NCBI RefSeq assembly: GCF_030253575.1 | Contig: NC_080568.1 | Location: 3,117,501-3,181,500 of the forward strand | Length of the DNA: 64,000 bases | Direction: 5' to 3' | Source of the DNA: Rhododendron vialii | Taxonomy: Eukaryota; Streptophyta; Magnoliopsida; Ericales; Ericaceae | Part shown: positions 1 to 11,890 of the stretch, piece by piece | Position numbering within the stretch: the first letter of the stretch is position 1 | Layout of the letters: the number at the start of each line of letters is the position of its first letter | Notes under the pieces: generated by a model | Seen by the model: only the letters and a program-made list of their open reading frames with translations | Told to the model about the DNA's origin: nothing | Database searches by the model: none | Program-made: the position numbers and the translations under genes

Positions 1-108
1 GATAAATACCAACAAATCCGTTTACCCTCCTCAGTGTTTATCCATTGGCCTCGACTTTAGCAACCCCCCCCTAAGATCTTCCCGATTTTAGATTCCTCAG
101 TTTCTCAA

Positions 109-111
<3 letters not shown>

Positions 112-146
<35 letters not shown>
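112..146. repeat. (CT)n microsatellite in 5' leader
   Basis: An uninterrupted CT run lies about 230 bases upstream of the first start codon. CT-rich tracts are common in plant 5' untranslated regions. The remaining 1-376 stretch shows no other gene and no clear TATA box; it is read as promoter or leader of the gene starting at 377. Confidence 0.8.
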
Positions 147-147
<1 letters not shown>

Positions 148-376
148 GATTCTCTGTTCCTACTTTGAGTACTGCTTTTGGTTGGTCTATTTTCCTCAGG
201 CAAAACAAGAGACACAACAAAGATTAATCCTATCACGAGCAAAGCGAAAAACGAGACCAAAATATTCTCCTTTTCCTCTACCTGGTTTTGGTTGGTTTCT
301 CTCTCTCCTCATCCTCTGTTTCTATTGGCACTGGTTGTTGCTTGTTCTGGGTAGTGGGTAGCTGTATTTTGATCGA

Positions 377-3366
377 ATGAATACGATGAGAAGGCAACAA
401 GATGAACAATCGAGGGTTTTCTGCGAGCTCTCCACTTTAATCCTCAACATCCTCCGATCTCCTCCCGCGCCGATTCACTTCGCCGATCACTCCCCGGATC
501 CTCCCGCGCCGGTTCGCTTCTCCGATCACTCTCCGGCGCCGGTTAATAGGAGAAGGCCGTCCACGCCGCCGATCTCGCCGGCGGGGTTCGCGTCGCTGCT
601 GCTGGGGATTTCGCTGGCGTTGATGCTGTGTGGGTCGGTTACGTTCTTCATTGGGTTCATGTTGATGCCTTGGGTCCTTGGGTTGGTGATGTTTTTCTAT
701 GTGGTTGGGATTGTGTCGAGCTTGTCGATGATCGGACGGGCGATTCTTTGTCACACCGCCGCGTCGCCGCCCTCGCCGAGGAAGGAGGTTCCAGGTTAGG
801 GTTTTGATTTTTCATCAATCTTTTAACGCTTTGTTTGTATATAAATCATGGGTCGGGCCAGCTTACGCGCACTGCAATTAAGGTTTTGTTTTGTTGATTG
901 GTTTTGTTTTGTGTATTTGATTTCATAGTTAGGTGGTTATTGCCTTTTGATATTGATTGTTGTGTTGGCTCTGACCCTGTTTTGCTGTGCTTGGGTTTTG
1001 AGGGGGATTTTTAAGAGTTATGAGTGGGGAGAGATAGGGAATTTATTGGGGATACGTAGGGGTTTTGAGTACCAAAAACAAAAACTATTTTAGAAACGAT
1101 CTTGGAAAGTTTTGACAAGAGTGGTTAGCTTCTGCTTTAAGCTCGAGGGTGAAAGCTATTTAATAAGGTTGTTGATTTTGTCGCTCCCTTTTTTGTTAAC
1201 GCCACTCCTCTGCAAGTATATTTTGGTTCAACTCCCTGCAAGTGTATTTTTGGTGCAAAAATAAACTTGTAGGGGAGTGGCGTTAACAAAAAAGATAGTG
1301 GCAAAATCATTTCCCTTTAAAAAGCTCAAAAAGATGATTGGGTTTGCCCGCTGGAGTGCGTCATACCAAATGAAGCGTTTACCGAACTTTTTCTCAATGT
1401 GAGTAGAGATTTGCGTGGATCCTGGAGATGCTCTAAAGTCAGCAATTTGATTAACTTACTAATAAGCCAATAATTTCTTTGTTTTTTTCCGTTGTGTTGA
1501 CCGGGATTTGTCTATTAGGTATCTAATATATTGTGGGGTTGTTAAAACGAGAATCAAAATGTTATTTTTCTGAATCGAATCGAATCGTGATACAGATATT
1601 AATAAAATGAAGTTTAGCCTCAATACGATATAATATGTGATTAAGTAGCTTGGTAGGTATGAAACTTGCTTATATGATGACATAAGTGGGTTGGTATAAG
1701 GCTATGAGCCTTGCCGCAATCTCTGTTTTAGAGGATACAAGAATTAAAGAGAATTTTTTTTTTTTTTTTTGTGGTCATACTATATACAAGATTGATAAGT
1801 CAAAATTTTCGTTCATTAGGATGATGTACTCAAGAATATTCACTACTTGTATAATTGTAGCCCAGCAAATTAAATAGTAGCATCTTGAAGACATTGAGCC
1901 CATCCATTGATTCTTACGATAATGAACTATGAAAATTTCACCAAATTAATTATGGATAATTCATCAGACTAATGTATCTAGAATGATTATTTTAATGTCT
2001 AAACCCTAATTCACCTATATATTCGTATCGTTTTTGTATGAATCGTGGGTCAAATTGTGAATCGTGCCATTTTGACAACTATGTATTTGCCTATTTGGAT
2101 AGAACCGGTGATATATTAAACTGACATGGACAGTACTAGCCGATATATTGGCAAATGTCGGTATAGGAGTTCCAGAACCCATCACGTAACGGTAGATGTT
2201 TGAATCCTCATTGGAATACTTTCTATCCGAAGTTTTAATCGATATGTGTTGTGGCAGCTGTTTCATTATCATTGGCTCTGGCTCTGGCTGATCTTTATCC
2301 TTAATCTGGGGAACTATCTAAGAGTTTCACTATACCCTGTCGCTTTCCCTTTGTAATTTTGATTTGGTTACTTGGCACTTACTTTTTTGTTTCTTCTAAA
2401 TGGGATTCTTGTTTCGTTTGACTTTCTGTTTTGTTGAAAGTCTTCGAGTTCACTGCTTGTGGTTCTCACCTTGTAATTAAATCTCACTTCAAATCTTATT
2501 GTTGTTGTGATCGATCAATTTGAGGTTTTGGATTGCAAAAAGGTTGTACAGTAAAAATCTGGCTTTGGTGATCCATGTAGGCGGCTCCAGTGGCACAAGG
2601 CTTTTTTCGATTTTGTTTGGAAAGAAAAAGAATAGTCTTTCACTACAGAATGATTTGCTCAATTCTGGATTGCATAAAGTTTGTAAAGTAAAATTCTGGC
2701 TTTGGTGATTCATATTGGCAGCTTTTTCCGATTTTGTTTGGAAAGAAAAAGACTAGTCTTTCACTACAAAATGATTTGCTCAATTCTGGATTGCAAAAAA
2801 TTTGTAAAGTAAAAATCTGGCTTTGGTCATTCATGTAGGCAGCTCCAGTGGCACAAGGCTTTTTCAGTTCTGTTTGGAAAGAAAAAGAATAGTCTTCCAT
2901 TACAGAATGATTTGCTCAATTCTGAAGGAGGGTTGCATTACTTATAAGCCAGAATAGCAGTAGTATGATTCAAGCTGAGCCCAAGTTTAACTATCTGCTT
3001 GCCTTGCCTGTTGCAGTATCATTTTGAGTTTACGGAACCAGGACCTTTTTTAGACTCCCTATCCTAGAAAACGTAGGCTCAGTATTCATATAGTTGTAGT
3101 GCCTGGAACCTTTTTGGTATATATGTACGTGATTCTGAGAACACCTTCTCTTATGCTAGTAGATTTATTGTGGTTAATACCAGAAGAATCTGTTTTCTCT
3201 GTGTATTTTTAGTTCACATCTGCGAAAAGCTCCCTCTCTCTATTTCTAGGTGGTTGAATCGTTTTTTAAACTTCTTTTGTTCATATTTATCTGTGATCTT
3301 TCTGTGTCGTGGTCTCTTTCTAACTCGTGTCAACTTTTCACCAATGCAGCTTGGAAACTCATGTGA
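377..3366 (+). CDS. Small plant transmembrane protein, two exons (377-794, 3350-3366)
   Basis: The spliced product is 144 aa. The N-terminal half is basic, then Pro/Ser-rich (residues about 30-65). Two hydrophobic segments follow, about 70-93 and 96-120, separated by a short loop (FMLMPWV), so it should be an integral membrane protein. Exon 1 read on its own hits TAG at 797-799 after GG codons. A GT donor at 795 in the context CCAG|GTTAGG and an acceptor at 3347-3349 (ACCAATGCAG) join G to CT, giving the tail VPAWKLM and then TGA. I recall that land-plant homologues of this uncharacterised family end in a similar AWKL-type tail, which is why I prefer the spliced form to the 140-aa read-through. 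The ATG at 377 is the first in the leader; a second Met at codon 4 is possible. Function is unknown. Confidence 0.8.
1173..1310. mobile_element. MITE-like foldback element in intron
   Basis: Arms of about 45 bases at 1173-1218 and 1265-1310 are near-perfect inverted copies (shared core TTTTTTGTTAACGCCACTCC). The centre is short and has no coding capacity. It lies in the intron of the gene at 377. No clear target-site duplication was found, so the superfamily is not assigned. Confidence 0.6.
2534..2924. repeat. Three tandem copies of a 121-136 base unit
   Basis: Copies run about 2534-2669, 2670-2790 and 2791-2924. Each includes the segments CTGGCTTTGGT, GTTTGGAAAGAAAAAG and AATGATTTGCTCAATTCTG. 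The middle copy lacks about 15 bases (the CTCCAGTGGCACAAGG part). The array lies inside the long intron of the first gene. The short open frames here on both strands are by-products of the repetition. Confidence 0.85.
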
Positions 3367-4803
3367 AGTTCATTCTGAGGTGTTTAGACAATGCGTTGGA
3401 AGATTCAACGGAGGTATTGCTATTTTGCTGGAAGAAATGTTCCGGGCTTTTTTGAGAAACGCTGCCGGAACTGTGGATAATCTGTTTCTTTATGAATTGC
3501 TAAAACATGTGGATATGTTGAACTTTTTAAAGTAGTGCCGTGGATTATTTATTACTAGAACTTAGGTAAACAGATAGGGTGTATCGTGTCTCTACTTCGA
3601 TCTATTGTTACCTCGAATTCGCTATGTTACTGTTTTCGTGCTTCAATGGAGAACCTTAACTACTGAGGATTTCGAAATGTATTTGCTGTATCGTCGGGGG
3701 TTTCATGAAATCACAACAGTTCCCTTATTTGTTAAATTGCCTTGTTTTCCTTTATCAGTTTGCGATTCTGTTTCTGTAGCTTGTCTTGAAAAATGGTGGC
3801 TATCGGTTCCTTTTGTAGTTGAATCCGAGTACAGCAGAGTCAGTGAATGCGAGCGTTGGCATTTTTTTGTCAAGTCAATTAACATGATTTTCCTTTCTTG
3901 ATCAACCTCGTCGTGGAAGTGTTATGCTCATTGCTTCATTTGAAGATTAGAATCCGACTGCATTTTGTTTTGCCCTTATTGATCAACTTAATTGTGCTTT
4001 GTTATGTTCATTTTCCCTTCTTGACCAACCTCTCCTGTTCATTGGATTTGGTCCACTGTTTTTGGTTCGACTGAAGTCTGTTTATTCATTGGATCATTGG
4101 ATTTGGTCCACTGTATTTGGTTCAACTGAAGTCTGTTTATTCGACCAGATACAAATGTCGGATGCGACTATACATCTAAGTACGTGTCTCTGGTTTGGTA
4201 AAAATTCTCACGATCGAGATTAACGTGCATAAGATATATAATTCGTATAAAGCATGAGATATATACTAAATGAAATTGTATATTTCTTGAGTAATAGTAG
4301 TCTGGTTAAACTTGCCCGCTGTTTGTTTTGGCTATCTGTAACAAACTGGTCATTGCAGAGTGGTTGTGTATAAGACAGCTTGTCACCACCAGCACAGAAA
4401 AACTCATAGGCAAATTGACTTCTCTTTATGGATAAGGCTATAGATATATGAGAAACAGCTCATCATGGAATAATCCACGCAATAGATTGGAAACCAGTCT
4501 ATTGTTACAGTAAAGCCGTAAAGGTAAGAGTCATGTTGTGTATCATCAAATCAATATGTAATGTTTCTCAATCATGAAATCAATTACTAAAGGCTCTGCT
4601 TAAACAACAAAAATTTACCGCAAGGGATAGGATCTATGAGAGTGTTCATGACAAAATTTGGACAGACACTTTCATGAATTCAGTGTCATGAACTGTACAA
4701 AACCTTAAAATTTACTAAGCCAAATCAAGAATACAGAGTCTAACTATAAAGTGGCATTGGCTACTCAACCAGCTACGACGAAGGTACTTTTCTAGTTTGG
4801 AGT
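3367..4803. other. 3' flank of first gene, no further gene
   Basis: This stretch follows the stop codon at 3364-3366. It should begin with the 3' UTR. The open frames at 3170-3535 and 3605-3901 have no recognisable domain and biased composition. The only structure noted is a 47-base tandem pair at 4039-4085 and 4094-4140. Confidence 0.6.
4039..4140. repeat. 47-base direct repeat pair
   Basis: TCATTGGATTTGGTCCACTG begins both copies, 4039-4085 and 4094-4140, which differ at only a few positions. A short spacer repeats part of the unit. It looks like replication slippage. Confidence 0.8.
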
Positions 4804-6060
4804 GTTATGTGTAATAAGTGTGACTCCTCATCAAGCGGTGTCCAAAGTAAAAGAAAGTTAAAGTAAAGCTTCAAGAATATTGTTGCTTTATCCTTATTCA
4901 TTTAATTTCTGTAGAGAGTAGTAAAAGTTGTTTGTCTATTATGTGTGTCTGCAATGTAAAAGAATATATGCTTGACCAATGTTGTAAGATATGTTTATCT
5001 TTCTTTTCAAGTATGAAGATATTTATGTCTAAAGTTGGAAGTCATGATTATGTTTGTCTAGGCTTGAAGTCATGCTAGATGCTTTCCCTTATGCCTATAA
5101 AAGGAGAAGCCCCCGATGTATCTATCCAGACTTGTTCCAAATAAAAAAACTCCTTATTCCTCCATGCTTTTGTGTTTGTACTTATTCTGTTAGTGAGGGA
5201 AGGAGTTCAGATTGGATCCCTGATTAGAAGAGGTAAAACGTATTAAGAGCATCTCCAACGGGAGAGCCAAGTCCCTCATGGAGCCTCATATGTCAAAATT
5301 TGTTGTCAGCAGTAGTACTTTCATTAAAAGCCTAAACGAAGAACACAAACAGAAGTCTAAGAGGAGACTTTACCAACTCACCAGAAGGCCTTGCAACCGG
5401 AAAACTAAAGGCATAAAACAGAAGCAGCCATGCCAAAGCACGCCCAGCCCAATCGTCTCCTAGGGCCATGTGGCGAGCCCAGTTGGGAAACCCATGGACC
5501 GGGCTGTGTGGACAACTCGTAGATCAGTTGGATTCCATGCGGCGCCTCGGTGGCCCACAACCTTCTGGGCACGTGTGCTCAACCACGTGCACACTTAGCG
5601 TCATGCATGATGTCACTTACCCAAACGGTTACGGGTGACATCACGCGGCTCGTGCCGAACATGTACTTACTTGGGAGCAAGTACACTTTTTCTATAAAAG
5701 CCTTAGGGAGAAACCCTAAATAGGTATGCAATTTGTAGAGATTTATTGTACTGTCCTTACTCTCATCTCTCTCAGTTAAGTGCCCTCCAGCTGAGTTCAG
5801 CCGGGCGACTAAACGATTCCCTATTTTGTAGGCTTGCTCAAAGAAGGAGGAGAAACACTTGGAGGAAATCAATTGTTTCGATTGTAATTACAATTCATTT
5901 AATAACCTTATTACTCAATGAGATCGTAAAACTATGCGATTCGTCAGAGAAGGGACTTTGATCCCTCACACCGAGTGAATCACCACCCCACAAGCGTTAT
6001 TAGATCAGCTGGAGTGTGCAAAGTATTAGCTCTTATGGATAGTGCAAGTAGCCAACTAAA
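4804..6060 (+). mobile_element. LTR-like relics with TATA boxes
   Basis: Two stretches look like decayed LTR promoter regions. One runs about 4804-5230, with TATAAAAGG near 5096 and a GA-rich end. The other runs about 5240-6060; it opens with the GAGCATCTCCAAC motif frequent at plant transposon ends and has TATAAAAG at 5693-5700. No terminal pair, primer site or coding domain was found, so boundaries and family are uncertain. Confidence 0.3.
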
Positions 6061-6517
6061 CAGTGAAATAATTTGGAGAACCAAAAAGTGATATTAAGTG
6101 TTCATAAGGAATCAATCCACCTCCATACCCACCAAAATTCCTCTAAACTCAATTTCTTGAGCCCATCCTGGCCCACCCCCACAATAGTGATCCATCATCT
6201 CCCTTTCTCACATAATAACATTAAAAAAAATCAACTTAATCGAACATTAATGGATATATGAATGAATTACATAAATTAGTCGGTCAAATTAAATTAACTT
6301 GATCAGGGACATATAGATATGTTAAGTTGTTAACCCATCCTATGAAATAAATGGTTCAAATCACCACACCACAGCCCATGATGGGGTCAAAAATTTCTAA
6401 GTTTCACTAAATTTGGTGGGTAAGATTATGGAGGTGAGCAGACCTGTTCTTTTTTTATCCGCAAGCTGACCCGTTCTTGGTTACACTGAAAGTACCAGTA
6501 AAACATCTGGAATATTG

Positions 6518-6747
6518 GAAAAAAATTTCAGTGCCGAGCGGGTACCACGTGGTGCCCGCTCACGCATCCGAGCCGTCCATTACGTGTTTGGACTGCTCAG
6601 ATTTGGAGAGAGAAAAGGAAAGAGAAAGTGTTGGGTGAGAGGAGAGAAAGTGTTTTAATCCGAGCCGTCCAAAAATGTATCAGACGGCTCGGATGCGCCG
6701 AGTGGGTGCCACATCGGCAACACCCGCTCGGCACTGAAAAATTCCTC
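6518..6747. mobile_element. Mutator-type MITE with 9-base TSD
   Basis: The ends are inverted repeats of about 28 bases sharing TTTCAGTGCCGAGCGGGT. The element is bordered by GGAATATTG at 6509-6517 and again at 6748-6756, a perfect 9-base target-site duplication typical of Mutator-like elements. Internal arms also pair (ATCCGAGCCGTCCA and its complement). There is no transposase. A relative lies at 17341-17576. Confidence 0.8.
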
Positions 6748-7151
6748 GGAATATTGATACATCTATTACTCTTATAAAGGGAACGCCGGTCTTGGTGTGA
6801 ACGACGGTTATGAAGCCGGCTCACACTCTTAATTTCCTAAACGACCCATTTAACTACCCGAAGAAACCGCCAAGAAGAGAGAAAAAAAACCGTCACCCTG
6901 ATTTTCTACTCTCATTTCCACTTTCACATCTCAGATTTCACTACGAAATCTCGATTCAAGATTTCTTCTCTTTCCATCCTTTGCACAACACGATTTGCAC
7001 ATGCATCGCATGTGCCCGTGCCTCTAGTCAAAACAAATTGGAAGCAGAAGGGCTTTACAATCACAATCGGTTGTTACAATACATATCAAAACAACAAAAG
7101 AAACGCGTATCAAAAATTAAAGCAGGATACAAATGGAAACAGAATAAGTAG

Positions 7152-7356
7152 CTAGCCGGTGTTGATGTGAACTCCGATGGCGATGAGAAAAATAACGACG
7201 AGCGCGAAGAAGATGATGGAGTGAACCAGAATCGCCAGTCCGCTAGTCTGCATATTGCAGAGTCCCACGTATCTGCCGTTGCCCGGTATCTGAAACAACA
7301 ACCCCGGCGTCAACAGCACGAACAGCACCGTGGCTATCACCACCGGTCCCCAATCC

Positions 7357-7361
<5 letters not shown>
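7152..7361 (-). CDS. DUF3339 family small membrane protein, copy A
   Basis: A single-exon, 69-aa protein beginning MADWGPVVIATVLFVLL. Two hydrophobic helices, about residues 5-23 and 43-63, flank a short loop containing PGNGRYV. The family signature WGP-x(n)-LFVLL-x-PGLL-x-Q-x-PG is intact. DUF3339 proteins are plant-specific, usually about 65-75 aa and often in tandem clusters; the biochemical role is not established. The start is fixed by the conserved MADWGP and by the GA tract immediately upstream. It is nearly identical to the gene at 10141-10350 and more distant from 14358-14567. Confidence 0.92.

Positions 7362-7395
<34 letters not shown>
7362..7395. repeat. (GA)n tract abutting the start codon of copy A
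   Basis: On the minus strand this is a GA dinucleotide run of about 34 bases ending directly at the ATG, so it lies in the 5' leader. Copy C has a short GA run at the same place, and copy B has a CA run. Confidence 0.9.
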
Positions 7396-7397
<2 letters not shown>

Positions 7398-8890
7398 TGT
7401 ATGTGTGAATGTGTATGTTTAGGCTTGCTGAGGGAATTTTACGAGGTTGGAAAAAGTACAGCTGGAGTTTGCAAAGAGATTTTGGCATTTTGGTCCTTGA
7501 ACTATCTTACTTTTTTGAGTTTATCCCCTAAATTATAAAATTCTATACTTGACCACCTTAATTTAACATGGGCCCTTGTTAATCTATACAATCGCTTAAT
7601 GACCGTTAAGGATTCTAAAATAATTTTCAAATGTTATTTTTCTTCTATATCTAGACCAGAGAATGTTAGGAATGATAAACCTGCATATATTCTGTTAAAT
7701 ATGCAACTTTATATGCATACTATTCTTGACATTCTGGCAGAAAAAAAATATTTGAGCACTATCCTGAACCCACTGCGGCGACCGAAGACTAATAAAGTGC
7801 CCAAGTTGCAAGGTTTAGCTAATTTTAAGGTGATGAAGCTAATTTAAGGTTTAGATTGTACTATTGTCTTAGGGGATACTTTTTCAACGTGGCAACTTCA
7901 TGTGCCTCCTGGGATCTTTGCACACGTTATACGGATTCCTCCTACCTTATGTGGAGTAGTTGGTAACTGGATTTGGACGGCCGGCACGTACTGGTAGAAT
8001 TTTGGGGCTTTAAAGCCCACCTCAAAAGAACTCTTCCGGGTCAATTTATGCCGATTAATTTTGAGTGCTCGATTTCATCGCCTACTTGCAGGCAGCCCGA
8101 GTAAAGCTCATTATTGATTGACCCTAAAAAAAATTAATAGTACTTGAGGAATTTCGAACTTGAGATATTGTGAGAGAGAAAATCTATTCAATCCAAGAAT
8201 TCAACCACGGACCAACTCTCCTTGTGGGGCAGTCTACGTATGCATAGCATATTCTACAAAAATGTTACGAATGTGTGGAAGGTAAGTTCTTTCGAGTTTT
8301 GGTGCACACTGCATATAGTAGCTTATGCAATTTTGGTCAATCAAAGATATTTTTAATATTGGCATTCCAAAAAATGATGGAGTCACTTCAAAAAATAAAA
8401 TAAAGTTGCTTCAGAATTATACTGATTTTGGGGTGCCCTACATCAATTTTTTGAGTGTCAATATCATCTTTATTTTTAATGGTTCAAAATTGCTAAAAAA
8501 AATTTAACTAGTCAAATTCTATATTTTTTTCTGGTTTTTTTTTAGCAAATCAAGATTATTGATTGTCAAGATAAGTAGCTGCTTCAGACCTCGGGATTTG
8601 AAGTGCAGAGAGTCGGGTCCTTTAATTAAATACTTTGAAAAGACAAAACAGTAGATTCTAAAGATTAAAAAAGTTAAACCGAAAGAATGATCCTCCACGA
8701 TCAATGATATTTTAATAGACAGACAAATACCATAATGGAAGAATTTATTGATTTTTAATCTCTGTGATTAAAGAATTGAAGCGGTTTATACTAACGTGTC
8801 ACTTATGGATTATACTTTTATCTGAAAAAACACAAACGAAGTAATGAATATGTTATCTGTTGTGTCATGGGGAGATTAAAAAGTACATAG
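7396..8890. repeat. Upstream half of segmental duplication, unit A
   Basis: Blocks here match blocks at about 10373-11890 in the same order and orientation. They include a 30-base identity beginning GGGATCTTTGCACACGTTAT at 7911, and longer blocks at about 8490-8640 and 8720-8870 that retain segments such as TTTAATTAAATACTT and GATTTTTAATCT. With the gene itself this forms a duplicated unit of about 1.7 kb. No coding region was seen. Confidence 0.75.
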
Positions 8891-10140
8891 AACGCTGAAA
8901 CTCTCTTTAGAGACCTCCCAAATGAGGAGTAAAAATTCAATAGTCTCGGGACACTGCCATGTATGATCGTTGGGCACGGTCACATTAATGTACTCCAACA
9001 CCTCTGCATGCAGTTCCATATATATTTACGTGGACTACATACATTTTAGTCAACAGATGATGGCTTCATATACAAATGTGAAAAAGATTGAAAAAACACG
9101 TTACAGTGATATCCAATAATTTCTTTAGGAGGCCGCCAAATCTAGAAGGAAGTTAAACCACAAACTAAATCATAATCATAAGTTTAATCACTCCACGCAA
9201 TTATTTATTTTTGATAACTAGGTGTCTAAGCCAGTTTACGCGCACCTCAACTAATCACTCACATATTTAAACCAAATTAACTTACCAAAAAAGGTAATAA
9301 CCAAATTAACTTACCAAAAAAGGTAATTTACTTCACTCTATTCACGACAAAATCCTTCGCACACCTAGTAAACTCAGTAAAACTTCACAAAACAAGCGAG
9401 AGACTTGAATTTGAGAAAGAAGGCGGCTCCTATGGCAAAGAACATCTTTTTGAAGGAATTCAATACTCTCGGTTCTTAATTTGGATTGAACGAGGACAGT
9501 CTAAATCTAGATGTTTTATTATTGCAGTCAATGATTTAGATTTGCTAAAAAACACTTACCTCTAAGCAAATTCAAACCAAATAATGTATGATTTAAATCG
9601 GGGCTGTCACGTCTAATTTGGACTGTTTCGTCTTCATCACTGTTAAAAATTGTTCCGTCATATCAAAATTTCAATCAAGTCACACATCACAGTATTATCA
9701 CTCCCAACCAAACTTTACCAAAATAGTAGTACAGTGTCAAATTGGAGTTTAAAAAATTGACATGAAGTGTTCATCTTCCACTAAATAACAACAGCACCAG
9801 TAATCTCACATACTGAAACCTCTTAAGCTATACAATATTAACAATAACAAATCGGTAGTTGACATACATATCGAAACAACAAATTAAAGAAAACCAAATT
9901 CCGAAACAAAAAGTCGACGAACACACATTTAAAACACAATTCCGGACATATACAGTTGTGTACGTGAATCCCACGTGTATCTAACGGTCCTCGACACGGT
10001 TGCGTCCCGAATTGTGTTTTAAAGACGTGCTTGTGGCATTACTCATTGCGGAAAGAGGACCTATATGTGCGTCGAAATTACGGTAACCAATTCGTTTGGT
10101 TTCGGTGGGGGTGGTGGAAGGAATTATAGGAGTGATTAAT
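8891..10140. other. Spacer between DUF3339 copies A and B
   Basis: No gene recognised. A hairpin-forming pair, TTTAAAACACAATTC near 9928 and its complement near 10010, lies in the presumed 3' region of copy B. The rest is AT-rich with no recognisable transposon. Confidence 0.5.
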
Positions 10141-10350
10141 TTAACCGGTGTAGATGTGAACGCCGATGGCAATTAGGAAGATAACGATGAGTGCGAAGAA
10201 GATGATGGTGTGAACCAGAATCGCCAATCCGCTAGTCTCCATATTGCAGAATCCTACGTATCTGCCGTTCCCCGGTATCTGACACAACAACCCCGGCGTT
10301 AACAGCACGAACAGCACCGTGGCTATCACTACCGGTCCCCAATCTGCCAT
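10141..10350 (-). CDS. DUF3339 family small membrane protein, copy B
   Basis: A 69-aa single-exon gene differing from copy A at only a handful of positions (for example LLCQ for LLFQ, GFCNMET for GLCNMQT). Two membrane helices and the MADWGP start are conserved. The frame stays open upstream to 10455, but that extension encodes a His-Thr run from the CA microsatellite and has no counterpart in copies A or C, so the start is placed at 10350. It is probably the product of a local tandem duplication with copy A. Function is unknown. Confidence 0.92.
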   Translation of the reverse strand: MADWGPVVIATVLFVLLTPGLLCQIPGNGRYVGFCNMETSGLAILVHTIIFFALIVIFLIAIGVHIYTG

Positions 10351-10353
10351 CTC

Positions 10354-10372
10354 TGTGTGTGTGTGTGTGTGT
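10354..10372. repeat. (CA)n tract next to the start codon of copy B
   Basis: A GT run on the plus strand, CA on the coding strand, a few bases upstream of the ATG. It occupies the place of the GA tract in copy A. Confidence 0.9.
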
Positions 10373-11890
10373 AGAAGCCTCTGTTTGGCGTTTATATATG
10401 GGTACAGTCTCGAGATATCAGGGCTAATATCACTTCTATCCCTTCGATTATTCAATTTTTGTCTAATTCGTCTATAATCTATTGATTAAATCTATCGGGC
10501 CCTCAAACTTAAAAATTTACTGGACGAAAAAAATAACTAGGGATCGAAAACACGTGTTTCTTTTTCTAAGGACAATGTTCGTTTGGTAGTTTTTGTCTTA
10601 AATAGAAGAAACGATGTTCTTAACCGATTTAAAAAACAAAAAGAGTAAGTTTTTACAAGATATTCTGTCCGTGTTTTATGCACCTTACAGTTGGTGAATT
10701 TTTTTTTCATTAACCACTAGATCGAATGACAATAGTATGATCCCCAATGTTGATTTGAATAATGATACGATCCTTGTCATTCGGTAAATGAACCGGGCAT
10801 CCAAATTTAGCTGGACTAGGTGGATATCAATGGGAATAGTTTTGAGACTAAATTGGTTTAATGAATAGATTAGGGATGAAATCAAAAGAAATTAGATAGT
10901 TCAGGGGATTATAGATAAAATTTAGTAAGATCTCAGGTGATATATTATTAAAAGAATATGTGTAGGAAAACAATTGGATTGGGGAATAAAGAATTTGGAA
11001 TTGTTGGAATTCAGTGGACGGTGTCGGTGGCGAAGGGTTGATATGCACGTGGCGACATCACGTGTCTGGGATCTTTGCACACGTTATACGGATTCCTTGT
11101 AGCATATGTTAACCGGTTTCTCCGGACTCATTTCCGCGATCGATACCTCGGATTTTAATCGTTTGACAAACGGTTTAAATTTGTATGTGATTTTTATGTA
11201 TTCAAATTCGATACGAATCGTCTGTGCCAAGATGAACAGCCGGATCGACCTATCTGCACCCATTCGGTAGCATCCGGAGTTTGGTTTCTCTGGTGGGCGG
11301 CGTTACCAACTGTATGTGGAGTAGTTAGTACAGTATTTGGATTATTTTGAATGTGGATAGGGACATGATCACAAAAATAAAAAGAAAAAAAGGAGAAGAA
11401 GATAGGTTCTCTTAACTTTCGATGTGGACTGCCGAGAGCCGTTCATGCAATTTTGTTTGTAATTCGAAGGTATTTTAATGATTCAAATTTGTTAAAAGAC
11501 TGTAACTGGTAAAATTCTATTCTTTTCGGTTAGAGTATAACTGAATTGTTGACTGTCAACATAAACAGCTGGCCAGCTGCTTCCAGCCGTCGGGATTTGA
11601 AACACAGAGAAGTCGGGTCATTTAATTAAATACTTCGAAAAGAGGAAAAGATAAATTACTAGCTTCAACCGGGAGAATGATCTGCAAGATCTATATTTTA
11701 TTAGACAAACAATATGATTGGAAGAATTTTTTGATTTTTAATCTTTGTGTTTAAAGAATTGAAACAACTTATACTAACGTACGTGTCACTTATAGATTAT
11801 AATTTTATCTCTTATCTTCAAAAGAACACAAATAAAGTCATGAATTTATATGATATTTGTAATGTCACGCGGTGGAAGAAAACTAATTAC
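10373..11890. repeat. Upstream half of segmental duplication, unit B
   Basis: This is the counterpart of 7396-8890. The 30-base block starts at 11068, and the distal blocks lie at about 11480-11640 and 11705-11870. Between blocks there are many small indels, so the duplication is not recent. Near the 30-base block both copies carry ACGT-core motifs (CACGTGGC at 11047 and ACGTGGCAA at 7887), which resemble ABRE/G-box sites. Confidence 0.75.

Noticed and set aside
3170..3535. 121-codon frame with hydrophobic stretches
   Set aside because: Spans the splice acceptor and terminal exon of the first gene in another frame; no family resemblance.
10351..10455. N-terminal extension of DUF3339 copy B
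   Set aside because: Encodes microsatellite-derived His-Thr repeats and is absent from the paralogues.
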